Assembly: GCF_013409205.1 (NCBI RefSeq)
Contig: NZ_JACCAE010000001.1
Location: forward strand, 2,294,001 to 2,358,000
Source: Janibacter cremeus
GTDB lineage: Bacteria; Actinomycetota; Actinomycetes; Actinomycetales; Dermatophilaceae
Length of the DNA: 64,000 nt
Direction of reading: 5' to 3'
The notes beneath the pieces are model-generated. The model did no database searches, was not told where the DNA came from, and saw only the letters and a list, made by a program, of their open reading frames with translations. Below are positions 26,772 through 33,483 of the stretch, in pieces. The first letter of the stretch is position 1, and each line of letters begins with the position of its first letter. Made by a program: the position numbers and the translations under genes.

Positions 26772-27119
26772 ATGCCTGACGTCTACATCGACATTGGGGA
26801 GCTCGAGAAGGTGCATTCCCAGTTGGGCGAGATCGTCACTGAGTTCGAGAACGCGACGTCGAACTCGGAGACACTTGAGGCCGACATCGGTGATCCCTTC
26901 GGGAGGGGCCGGCTGCGCGAGAAGGCTCAGGAATTCGAGGAGCGCTGGGACGACAAGCGCGACGAGCTCAAGGAGGGACTCGACAAGATCCGTACTCACG
27001 TCGGCGACGTGCTGGAGAACTTCAAGAGTCTCGACACGGAAATCGCAACCGATATCGAAGCGTCAAAGGCGCAGACCCCGGCTCAGCCGTCCAGCGGTCC
27101 GAGCCCGACGAGGGTGTAA
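26772..27119 (+). CDS. WXG100-like small helical protein, second copy
   Basis: A 115-residue protein. Two long amphipathic helices (about 8-34 and 45-95) are separated by SETLEADIGDPFGRGR. WXG is absent from the turn, although a Trp lies further on (EERWDDKRDEL). The C-terminal 20 residues are Pro/Ser-rich and disordered (AQTPAQPSSGPSPTRV). The start has AGGAG at 26759-26763. It lies between the first WXG100-type gene and a large putative substrate. It could be a heterodimer partner or a dedicated chaperone-like targeting factor for the latter, as small LXG-associated proteins are in Firmicutes (inference). Confidence 0.72.
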   Translation: MPDVYIDIGELEKVHSQLGEIVTEFENATSNSETLEADIGDPFGRGRLREKAQEFEERWDDKRDELKEGLDKIRTHVGDVLENFKSLDTEIATDIEASKAQTPAQPSSGPSPTRV

Positions 27120-27131
27120 GGAACGAACGCA

Positions 27132-28502
27132 ATGGAGTCGTCCCCAAAGAACAACCAGGTCATCGAGTACGTCGAGGGATCGCCGTCGGACATCATCGAT
27201 CGGGGCGATCGCATCAAGACCCTCGGTGAGCAGATGCTCAACAGTGCCAATGTGCTGGAGAGCATCAAGACGCAGGCGTTTGACATGGATGGCATGCAGG
27301 GAAAATCGATCGATGTGCTGCGGGAGTCCATCGGCGATTCCTACAGGGTGCTCGAGCAGGCGGGTGAGTTGTACAAGCCGGTCGGTCCCATCATCAAGAC
27401 CTACGGTGAGGCACTCGAGGATCTTCAGCCGAAGATCAGGAGCGCTGTCGACGATTGTGAGGATCTGTGGTCCCACTACGACAGCCTGCCCGGCGACAAG
27501 GACGGGAGCACCATCCCCGTCGAAGACGGTGGCTTCCTCGGGTGGGGCGGTCATGACGCGGACAGCCCGGAGGCCCAGGCGGAGGCCGACGAAAACAAGG
27601 CCGCGAAGGATGCCTACGACGACTGGAAGGCCCGCGCCGAGGACTTCGACGACTACTGGGAATCGTGGGACGAGGCATTCACCACTGCCGCGGATGGTAT
27701 CGGCGACGAGATGTCCGACTCGATCAAAGACGGCTTCTGGGAAGTGCTAGGCGACATCGGAGACATTCTCGGTAAGATCGGTTTGGTCGTCGGTATTGCG
27801 GCGCTGATCCTGGGTGGCCCGTTCACTGCAATTGCCCTCGCCTTGGCAGCTGCTGCCCTCGCGGTAGCGGTGGTGCAGACGTTTGAGGACGGCAAACTCG
27901 GGTGGAACGACCTCGGCAATGTCAGCCTTGCCGCCCTCGGCGTCGTCCCGTTCGGCAAGTTCGGCAAGTACTTGGCTATGGATGACGTTCTCGGGAAGGG
28001 CGGGAAGGCCATCAAGGGCTTCGTCGACGATAGTGGGAAGGCCATCAAGGGCTTCGCCGACGATAGTGGGAAGGCCATCAAGGGGTTCATCAACGATGGC
28101 GGGAAGGCCATCAAGGGCTTCGCCGATGACGGGGGGAAGGCCTTCAAGGGGTTCCTCGACGATGGGGGGAAGGCCTTCAAGGGGTTCCTCGACGATGGCG
28201 GAAAGTTCGTCAACAAGGGGATGGAGAAGTTCGGCAAAGTTGACTGGGGGGCTACGGCCGCGAAGGCTGGATCGACGCTCATCGAAGGGAGACCGAAGAG
28301 CGTGGCTGATGGCCTCTTGCGGGCCATGCATGGCCAGTCACTCGACGATTTCACCCAGGCCGCCAAGTACCTGGATGAGTTGAGCCCCGGGAAGGCCTTG
28401 CTGGCCTCGCAACTGGACATCGTCGGCGCCCAGGGGAAGCACGCCGTCGACGTCTGGCAGAGTTACACCACCGGACGTGACTGGGTCAACGAATACAGGT
28501 AG
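27132..28502 (+). CDS. Putative type VII secretion substrate with six 11-residue amphipathic repeats
   Basis: A 456-residue protein. The N-terminal 115 residues are helical and LXG/WXG-like (DMDGMQGKSIDVLRESIGDSYRVLEQAGELY). An acidic Asp/Trp-rich linker (about 125-200) follows, then a strongly hydrophobic segment (about 212-252: GLVVGIAALILGGPFTAIAL onwards). From residue 291 to 356 there are six tandem copies of GKA(I/F)KGFxDD(S/G)G, then a divergent seventh. The C-terminal domain (about 370-456) is helical and contains HAVDVWQSYTTGRDWVNEY. There is no signal peptide, which is as expected for type VII substrates. The hydrophobic core plus amphipathic repeats suggest a membrane-active effector; no known toxin domain is recognisable. 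Confidence 0.75.
   Translation: MESSPKNNQVIEYVEGSPSDIIDRGDRIKTLGEQMLNSANVLESIKTQAFDMDGMQGKSIDVLRESIGDSYRVLEQAGELYKPVGPIIKTYGEALEDLQPKIRSAVDDCEDLWSHYDSLPGDKDGSTIPVEDGGFLGWGGHDADSPEAQAEADENKAAKDAYDDWKARAEDFDDYWESWDEAFTTAADGIGDEMSDSIKDGFWEVLGDIGDILGKIGLVVGIAALILGGPFTAIALALAAAALAVAVVQTFEDGKLGWNDLGNVSLAALGVVPFGKFGKYLAMDDVLGKGGKAIKGFVDDSGKAIKGFADDSGKAIKGFINDGGKAIKGFADDGGKAFKGFLDDGGKAFKGFLDDGGKFVNKGMEKFGKVDWGATAAKAGSTLIEGRPKSVADGLLRAMHGQSLDDFTQAAKYLDELSPGKALLASQLDIVGAQGKHAVDVWQSYTTGRDWVNEYR
28002..28199 (+). repeat. Six in-frame 33-bp tandem repeats
   Basis: Six head-to-tail 33-bp units start at 28002, 28035, 28068, 28101, 28134 and 28167. Each begins GGGAAGGCC and encodes 11 residues of the form GKA(I/F)KGFxDDG. 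A degenerate seventh unit begins at 28200. Units 5 and 6 are nearly identical, and units 1 and 2 nearly so, which points to recent slippage or unequal crossing-over within the putative substrate gene. Confidence 0.93.
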
Positions 28503-28520
28503 TGGGAGGCTCGAACACTC

Positions 28521-29144
28521 ATGGACGATGAGTGGAGCGTGACGGTCATGCCCGGGCACCCCGGATGGATCGACGTGCCTGTTGGACTGACTGGCGGACA
28601 CCTTGATGCGTGGGTTGATGACGCGATGGGCAGGCTGCGTCAGGAGTGGGCCTCGCAGTGGCACGATGAGTCCGCCGCTGAGGTCCGTCAGCTACTGGTG
28701 TCAGCGGCCGTGGCGCGTGCACCAGCCGCGGTACTGGACCTGTTGTACTGGCCCTTCCCACGACCGTTTGTGGTGCGGATGAGCGTGCTCCTGGGCCGGT
28801 CGACTCCACTGAGTGCGTGGCGCGACGCCGGCTTCGAGGTCGATGCCTTCGACAGCGCCAAGATCGGCCCCGGGGTTCGGTGCATCGCGATGGGTGAAAC
28901 CCGGGACGAGGCGCGACACCCGTTGATCACTGTCCATTTCGTCTTCGACGACGGAGAGCGCACACTCCAATTGACCGTCGAACCCATGCTGCTGGAGTTG
29001 TATGCGCAGGTGTGGCCGGCGCTGTTGAGCGTGGTATGCAGCGTGGAGGTGGACCGGGAGGACGGTCGGCCATTCGTCCCGCGGCCGGTTTCGGGATACA
29101 CATTGTCCGATGACGACAGGTTTGCGAGGACTAATGGAGCATGA
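28521..29144 (+). CDS. Uncharacterised 207-residue protein in the type VII-like locus
   Basis: I do not recognise a family. The protein is soluble, with a mixed alpha/beta pattern: a helical N-terminal third (GGHLDAWVDDAMGRLRQEWASQWHDESAAEVRQLLVSAA) and a beta-rich C-terminal half (HPLITVHFVFDDGERTLQLTVEP). It starts 18 bp after the putative substrate gene. Its stop overlaps the next reading frame, so it is part of the same operon and may be a chaperone, immunity or accessory factor (inference). No signal peptide or transmembrane segment is seen. Confidence 0.65.
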   Translation: MDDEWSVTVMPGHPGWIDVPVGLTGGHLDAWVDDAMGRLRQEWASQWHDESAAEVRQLLVSAAVARAPAAVLDLLYWPFPRPFVVRMSVLLGRSTPLSAWRDAGFEVDAFDSAKIGPGVRCIAMGETRDEARHPLITVHFVFDDGERTLQLTVEPMLLELYAQVWPALLSVVCSVEVDREDGRPFVPRPVSGYTLSDDDRFARTNGA

Positions 29145-29901
29145 GAAGGGCGACGTTCTCGGTTGGGCGGGGGAGGTCTCTCGGGAGGATCCGCACGGTC
29201 TGATCGAGCTGGAGGATGAGCTGCTGACCCCGGCAGCGGACGACAGGTACGAGTGGAGCGAGGCGACGCGGAGCAACTGGAGACGCAACGCGGGGCCGCT
29301 GCCGTGGGCTTTGGTCAAGCTGGTGTTCATGCTTCTGGTGCCCCTGTTGTGGTTGGCTGCCATCGCGCCGATCTACGGTCCGGTCGGGTTCACCAATGGG
29401 TCGTATCGGGGGATGGAGCGCGAGTTCAGTGCCAGTGGGGCCTATCCGGTGTCGGCTTTGTGCTTCACCTATGGCTTGGTCGTGCTCGGGTACTGCTACT
29501 GGGTGTGGCGCAAGGATCACGTCCGCTATCCGGTCGCGACGACGTTTGCTTGGATCTATCTGGTGTGCGCGGGGCTGACCCTGCCACTGGCCTATGGTAA
29601 TGCTGAGTCGTTCGCTGGGAGCATCGGGCTGTACGTGGCGCCGATGTGGGCGCTGTTGGTCGCGTCGGTCGCGACGCTGGTGTATCAGTACAGGAGCCCC
29701 GGAGGGGTGAGGGTGGGTTCCCGGGTCAAGGTTGCACTCCTGGCGGAGGAGGACCGAGCGATGCTGGTGGGCGTGCGCCGTGAAGCGTTGCAGGTGCTGG
29801 CCGACCGGGGCCTGCTGGAAGGCGGCTCGGTGGAAGAGTTGTCCGACCGACCGCTCGGCGAGCTGCACGTTGCGCCGGAGGATGCTCATGCACAGCGGTG
29901 A
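29134..29901 (+). CDS. Four-helix membrane protein in the type VII-like locus
   Basis: A 255-residue protein. A soluble acidic N-terminal 45 residues precede four transmembrane helices (LVKLVFMLLVPLLWLAAIAPIY, VSALCFTYGLVVLGYCYWVW, VATTFAWIYLVCAGLTLPLAY, GLYVAPMWALLVASVATLVY). A cytosolic tail follows with VALLAEEDRAMLVGVRREALQVLADRGLL. No family is recognised. ATG 29134 (close behind GAGGA) is preferred; ATG 29110 in the same frame is also possible. Start and stop overlap the neighbouring genes. It could anchor or immunise against the upstream putative effector (inference). Confidence 0.65.
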   Translation: MEHEKGDVLGWAGEVSREDPHGLIELEDELLTPAADDRYEWSEATRSNWRRNAGPLPWALVKLVFMLLVPLLWLAAIAPIYGPVGFTNGSYRGMEREFSASGAYPVSALCFTYGLVVLGYCYWVWRKDHVRYPVATTFAWIYLVCAGLTLPLAYGNAESFAGSIGLYVAPMWALLVASVATLVYQYRSPGGVRVGSRVKVALLAEEDRAMLVGVRREALQVLADRGLLEGGSVEELSDRPLGELHVAPEDAHAQR

Positions 29902-30523
29902 GGGGTCGACGTTACGTGAGCAGCTCGGTGGGACTCCGGATCCTGACTTCGAGATCAAGTTGCCGACTGGCTGGGAGCGGCGGTCCCCGGACGATGCGGA
30001 CCGTGAGCGCTTCGAGGCGGGGCTGAAGCAGCGCTTCATGAGGATGCAGCGTCCGGACCTGTTTGCCCAGGTGCGGGAGATGTTGCGGGAGTCGTATGAC
30101 GGGATGCGGCGTGAGGGGGCGATCGCGTTCTACACCGCGACGGGGGAGTCGCAGGACACGGCGTGGGTTCCGGGTTCGTTGGTGGTGTCGTTGCGGCGTC
30201 CACCGACCGGGGAGACCCTTGATGGTCTGGTCAAGCACGCGATCCGTGAGTACGGCGCGGCGCCATTGTTCGGGGACACGCGTTTCGTGCGATTCGAGCA
30301 GCAGAAAAAGGTCACGGTCGAGGGCGGCACGATCGCCCAGACCACGATCGTCTACCTGACGCCGATCCCGGGTTCGAAACGTCGGCGGGCGCTGCAGTTC
30401 ACTGCATCGTTCGGTCGCCCGGTCGAGGCTCCGACCGATGATGAGCGGGGTAGGGCGTACACGTCCTTGTTCGACCTCATGGTCTCAACGTTGCGTTGGC
30501 ACCCACCCACCAGTGACGCGTGA
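29888..30523 (+). CDS. Uncharacterised 211-residue protein, last gene of the type VII-like locus
   Basis: A soluble alpha/beta protein. It starts at ATG 29888, inside the end of the membrane-protein gene, with CGGAGG about 7 bases upstream. Features include FEIKLPTGWERR at the N-terminus and a C-terminal beta-rich part with TTIVYLTPIPGSKRRRALQFTASF and SLFDLMVSTLRWHPP. This pattern is loosely reminiscent of LpqN/Mog1-PsbP-like proteins (PTGW...; ...F..iv.TLrw), but similarity is too weak to assign. Co-transcription with the secretion locus suggests an accessory role. Confidence 0.62.
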   Translation: MHSGEGSTLREQLGGTPDPDFEIKLPTGWERRSPDDADRERFEAGLKQRFMRMQRPDLFAQVREMLRESYDGMRREGAIAFYTATGESQDTAWVPGSLVVSLRRPPTGETLDGLVKHAIREYGAAPLFGDTRFVRFEQQKKVTVEGGTIAQTTIVYLTPIPGSKRRRALQFTASFGRPVEAPTDDERGRAYTSLFDLMVSTLRWHPPTSDA

Positions 30524-30747
30524 CTGTGCCGCTCCACCGTCGGTAGGCGTGGTGAGTGAAAGGGCGGCGTCATCGATTGGGTGCGGGGCGTCTCCCTGCA
30601 CGACTGGGTCGATCTGGTGAGCCTGGTGGCATGAGTGGAGCGAGACTGCCCAGCGGAACTTCCAGCGCAACCCTTGGACGTGTGCTCGTGGCGAGTAGTG
30701 GTGAAGCACCGAGGGTGCATTGCCGGGCGACGTAGGGAAGGGCAGGT
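30524..30747. other. Intergenic stretch after the type VII-like locus
   Basis: There is no convincing gene or strong terminator in this 224-bp stretch. It separates the secretion-type operon from a small two-gene unit (30748-31266) and probably carries that unit's promoter. Confidence 0.4.
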
Positions 30748-30873
30748 ATGCAGTCAGATCAGTCGGTGGAGGAGTGGGCCAGGCCGGCTCAGTTCTCCAC
30801 GCCCCTGCGGTGGGGTGAGATCGAAGCTGGCATGCTCGGCCGTGGCTCCGGCCACTACCTGACGTGCCGATAG
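30748..30873 (+). CDS. Possible 41-residue small protein
   Basis: The reading frame starts at ATG 30748 with a purine-rich AGGGAAGGG a few bases upstream and ends at TAG 30871-30873. About 80% of its codons end in G or C, as in real genes here. The product MQSDQSVEEWARPAQFSTPL... continues with RWGEIEAGMLGRGSGHYLTCR. It lies 9 bp before the next gene, so the two may be co-translated. I do not recognise the sequence. The evidence is base composition and ribosome binding site only. Confidence 0.4.
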   Translation: MQSDQSVEEWARPAQFSTPLRWGEIEAGMLGRGSGHYLTCR

Positions 30874-30882
30874 GAGGGTGAC

Positions 30883-31266
30883 GTGGACGAGGCGATGGTG
30901 GCGGCTGAGATGTATCGGGTGGCGGCGATGCCCGGAGGGTCGCCGCTGTCGGTGGCCTTCTACGACAGGCACCGACGCGCCGACGCGCTGACGTCTGCCC
31001 GGATCATCCAACGTCTCGGTTCCTGGCGTGGAGCCTGTGCGGCGGCGGGTGTCGAGTCCAACAAGCCCTCCCGTGCCTCCTATCGCCACAGGTGGAGCGA
31101 GCAGGACCTCCTCGACTGGGTCAGGCGCTACCTCGTGGAGGCAGAGAAGCCCTCCTACGCGGACTTCAGCCGGTGGCTGCGAGGCCAGGAGGACGCACCG
31201 TCGGCCAACACCGTGCGCAACACCTTCGGTGGGTGGTCGGCTGTCCGCGAGGCGGCGGGCAGTTGA
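30883..31266 (+). CDS. Protein with two homing-endonuclease-associated repeats
   Basis: A 127-residue protein built of two roughly 55-residue helical repeats (about 10-58 and 68-125), each ending GSWRGACAAAGV or GGWSAVREAAGS and each containing S-A-R-I-I-Q-R-L-G or N-T-V-R-N-T-F-G. This is the pattern of the homing endonuclease associated repeat, a small DNA-binding module also found without a nuclease domain. No HNH or LAGLIDADG nuclease residues are present, so a DNA-binding/regulatory role is more likely than DNA cleavage. The GTG start follows TAGGAGGG. Confidence 0.7.
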   Translation: MDEAMVAAEMYRVAAMPGGSPLSVAFYDRHRRADALTSARIIQRLGSWRGACAAAGVESNKPSRASYRHRWSEQDLLDWVRRYLVEAEKPSYADFSRWLRGQEDAPSANTVRNTFGGWSAVREAAGS

Positions 31267-31270
31267 CGAT

Positions 31271-31300
31271 GCGAAGGGGAGACGGGGACACCCCCTTCGC
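31271..31300. terminator. Bidirectional terminator-like hairpin
   Basis: GCGAAGGGG (31271-31279) pairs perfectly with CCCCTTCGC (31292-31300) across a 12-base loop. It lies between two convergent genes ending at 31266 (plus) and 31306 (minus). The stem is built from the GCGAAGGGG motif that recurs through the window. Confidence 0.6.
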
Positions 31301-31305
31301 CCTGC

Positions 31306-32202
31306 TCAGCCGGCGCGCTGCTCGCCGGGAGCCCCCCGACCGGCTCGCTCGATGATGACGTCGGCGATCGTCTCGGGGTGGGTCTCCATCAGCCAGTGGC
31401 CGGTGTCCAGCTCGAGGGTGTGGACGAGGTCGACCTGCTCGCCGGCGCGCTCGCGCAGCCGGTTGACCGTGTGCCGGGTCGACGCGTCCGCGAAGGCCGG
31501 GTCCTTCGCTCCCCAGACGAAGGCCGTCGGGAGCATCTCCCGGTGCTTGCTGCGTCGGGGCCGTCCCGGGCGGGATCGCTTGCGCCACAACAGGGTTGGC
31601 GACAGTGCCGCGCGGTACCAGTTGAGCGAACCCTGGGCGGAGCTCTTCTCCTTCAGCCGCTTCGCATCGTACGCGGCGCGCTCCGTCGGCATCCCGACCT
31701 TCGCCAGGACCTGCAGTGCGAAGAGGCGGAAGAACAGCACCGGCAGGACCGGCAGCGCGAAGAAGGCCATGTACCAGCTGGCCTTGAGCTGGCCGCCCTG
31801 ACGGAAGCCGTGCGCCATCCCGGACGGGCTCGGGGTCGACAGGACGGTCAGGGTCTGCACGCGGCCGGGGTGGCGGGCGGCCACGGCCCAGGCGAGGGCG
31901 CCGCCCCAGTCGTGCCCGACGATGTGGGCCTGCGCGGCGTCGGCCTCGTCGAGCAGGGCGACGACGTCGCCGACGAGCTCGGAGATCTCGTAGTCGAGGT
32001 GGTGCGGCGGGCGGGCGCCGGGTGAGTAGCCCCGCAGGTCCGGGGCGAGCACGCGCAGCCCGGCGGCCTCGAGCCGCGGGGACACCTTGTCCCACGCAGT
32101 CCGGTCCTGGGGCCAGCCGTGGAGCAGGACGACGACCTCCCCGTCCCGGGGTCCGCTGTCGTCGACGTCGAAGGTCAGCCCGTCACGGGAGTAGTAGCGC
32201 AC
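31306..32202 (-). CDS. Alpha/beta hydrolase (epoxide hydrolase-like)
   Basis: A 298-residue alpha/beta-hydrolase. Signatures are VVLLHGWPQDRTAWDKV (oxyanion HGxP), VGHDWGGALAW (nucleophile Asp in GHDWGG, the epoxide hydrolase/haloalkane dehalogenase type, rather than Ser) and LDTGHWLMETHPE near the end (catalytic His). The cap region includes YMAFFALPVLPVLFF. GTG 32202 is chosen because the longer version reads into REP-like repeat DNA; the upstream ATG at 32265 cannot be excluded. The substrate is unknown. It is divergent from the SRPBCC gene. Confidence 0.82.
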   Translation of the reverse strand: MRYYSRDGLTFDVDDSGPRDGEVVVLLHGWPQDRTAWDKVSPRLEAAGLRVLAPDLRGYSPGARPPHHLDYEISELVGDVVALLDEADAAQAHIVGHDWGGALAWAVAARHPGRVQTLTVLSTPSPSGMAHGFRQGGQLKASWYMAFFALPVLPVLFFRLFALQVLAKVGMPTERAAYDAKRLKEKSSAQGSLNWYRAALSPTLLWRKRSRPGRPRRSKHREMLPTAFVWGAKDPAFADASTRHTVNRLRERAGEQVDLVHTLELDTGHWLMETHPETIADVIIERAGRGAPGEQRAG

Positions 32203-32230
32203 GGTGTCACGGTATCCGTCGTGGGTCGCG

Positions 32231-32303
32231 GGTGGTTTCGAGGCTCGCCCGCAGAGCGGACTCACACCTCAACCAGCGGTGGTGCCGAGGCCTCAACCAG
32301 CGG
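32231..32303. repeat. REP-like intergenic element
   Basis: The 13-base sequence CCTCAACCAGCGG occurs twice (32267-32279 and 32291-32303), 24 bp apart. A left arm GGTTTCGAGG (32234-32243) is nearly its inverted complement. The layout (GGTTTCGAGGCTCGC ... CCTCAACCAGCGG) looks like a small interspersed palindromic element between divergent genes. Confidence 0.6.
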
Positions 32304-32324
32304 CGTGTGGGGTTGGATGGGGGA

Positions 32325-32768
32325 GTGCCCCGCGTCTTCGTCTTCCATCACCGCTGGATGCTCGCGCAGTCACCGCAGGAGGTGATCCGCGTGCTCGCCG
32401 ACGTCGAGGGCTACCCGCGGTGGTGGCCCCAGGTGCGGTCGGTGGAGCGGCTCGACGCCACGAGCGGCCGGGCGAGGATCCGCAGCCTGATCCCACTCAC
32501 CCTGCACGTCGTCCTCGCGCCGGAGGTCGAGGATCGCGAAGGGGGCGTGCTGCAGGTCGGCCTGTCCGGCGACCTCGTCGGGTGGGCACGGTGGACGGTG
32601 CGGCCGCACGAGGGCGGTGCCGTGGCCGTCTTCGAACAACAAGCGAGGGTCGCGCCACGTCTGGAACGTGCCGCGACCCTCGCCTCGGTGGTGCTGCGGG
32701 CCAACCATGCGTGGATGATGCGGCAGGGCTGCCGCGGGTTGGCCCGCGAACTCACTCGTCGTCGCTGA
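32325..32768 (+). CDS. SRPBCC (polyketide cyclase/START-like) protein
   Basis: A 147-residue protein with a START-like lipid-binding fold pattern: [28 protein letters not shown] at the N-terminus (typical V..V..D...YP.W.P), strands in the middle ([33 protein letters not shown]) and a long C-terminal helix ([27 protein letters not shown]). The GTG start is preceded by GGGGGA. The gene runs convergently into ppa, overlapping its end by 17 bp. The ligand is unknown. Confidence 0.75.
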   Translation: MPRVFVFHHRWMLAQSPQEVIRVLADVEGYPRWWPQVRSVERLDATSGRARIRSLIPLTLHVVLAPEVEDREGGVLQVGLSGDLVGWARWTVRPHEGGAVAVFEQQARVAPRLERAATLASVVLRANHAWMMRQGCRGLARELTRRR

Positions 32769-33384
32769 GGGGGCTCTCCTCGGTGGCCAGCAGCTCACGG
32801 GCACGGGAGGCCGCCGCCTTGATGTCCTCCTCGGAGTGCGTCACGTCCTCGGGCTCGGGGATGTGGCCGGAGGAGGGCATCGTCCAACGAGCGGTGCTCA
32901 TGCCGTTGGCCTTCGCGCGCTCGAGAGCCTCGAGCACGGTCTGCTCGGCCTCCTCACGGTCGACCCAGTGGGCTCCCTCGACGGACTTACCAGGCTCGAG
33001 GTCCTTGTAGGTCTCGAAGAAGTGCTGGATCTCCAGGCGCCAGAACTCGCTGATGTCCTCCAGCTCCTTGATGCCCTCCTTGCGGGGGTCGCCGGCCGGC
33101 ACGCACAGGATCTTGTCGTCCCCGCCGGCCTCGTCGCGCATCCGGAACATGCCGATCGGCCGGGCGCGCACGAGGCAGCCGGGCCAGGTCGGCTCGTCGA
33201 GCAGGACGAGCGCGTCCAGCGGGTCCCCGTCCTCGCCGAGGCTGTCCTCGACGTACCCGTAGTCGCTCGGGTAGGCCATGGACGTGAAGAGCATCCGGTC
33301 CAGGCGGATCCGGCCGGTCTCGTGGTCGACCTCGTACTTGTTCTTCTGACCCTTCGGGATCTCGATGGTGACGTCGAACTCCAC
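32752..33384 (-). CDS. ppa: Inorganic pyrophosphatase (family I)
   Basis: A cytosolic enzyme that hydrolyses pyrophosphate to phosphate and pulls biosynthetic reactions forward. Family I signatures are [24 protein letters not shown], then [12 protein letters not shown], then the metal site [10 protein letters not shown], then [11 protein letters not shown] and [13 protein letters not shown]. At 210 residues it carries a C-terminal extension of about 40 residues ([33 protein letters not shown]), longer than the usual 165-175-residue actinobacterial enzyme. GTG 33384 follows AAAGGGG. It is divergent from dacB. Confidence 0.95.
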   Translation of the reverse strand: MEFDVTIEIPKGQKNKYEVDHETGRIRLDRMLFTSMAYPSDYGYVEDSLGEDGDPLDALVLLDEPTWPGCLVRARPIGMFRMRDEAGGDDKILCVPAGDPRKEGIKELEDISEFWRLEIQHFFETYKDLEPGKSVEGAHWVDREEAEQTVLEALERAKANGMSTARWTMPSSGHIPEPEDVTHSEEDIKAAASRARELLATEESPLSDDE

Positions 33385-33483
33385 TAGGTGCCCCTTTGTT
33401 CGGTGACGGTGATGTGATGACCGTGATCTAGTCTCGGCCACAGTGTTCCACCACCGTCGACCATTTCACGCAGGGGGCAGCGC

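Noticed and set aside
28002..28199. Regular 33-bp repeats as a possible CRISPR or iteron array
   Set aside because: They are contiguous, in frame and part of a long gene with good codon bias.
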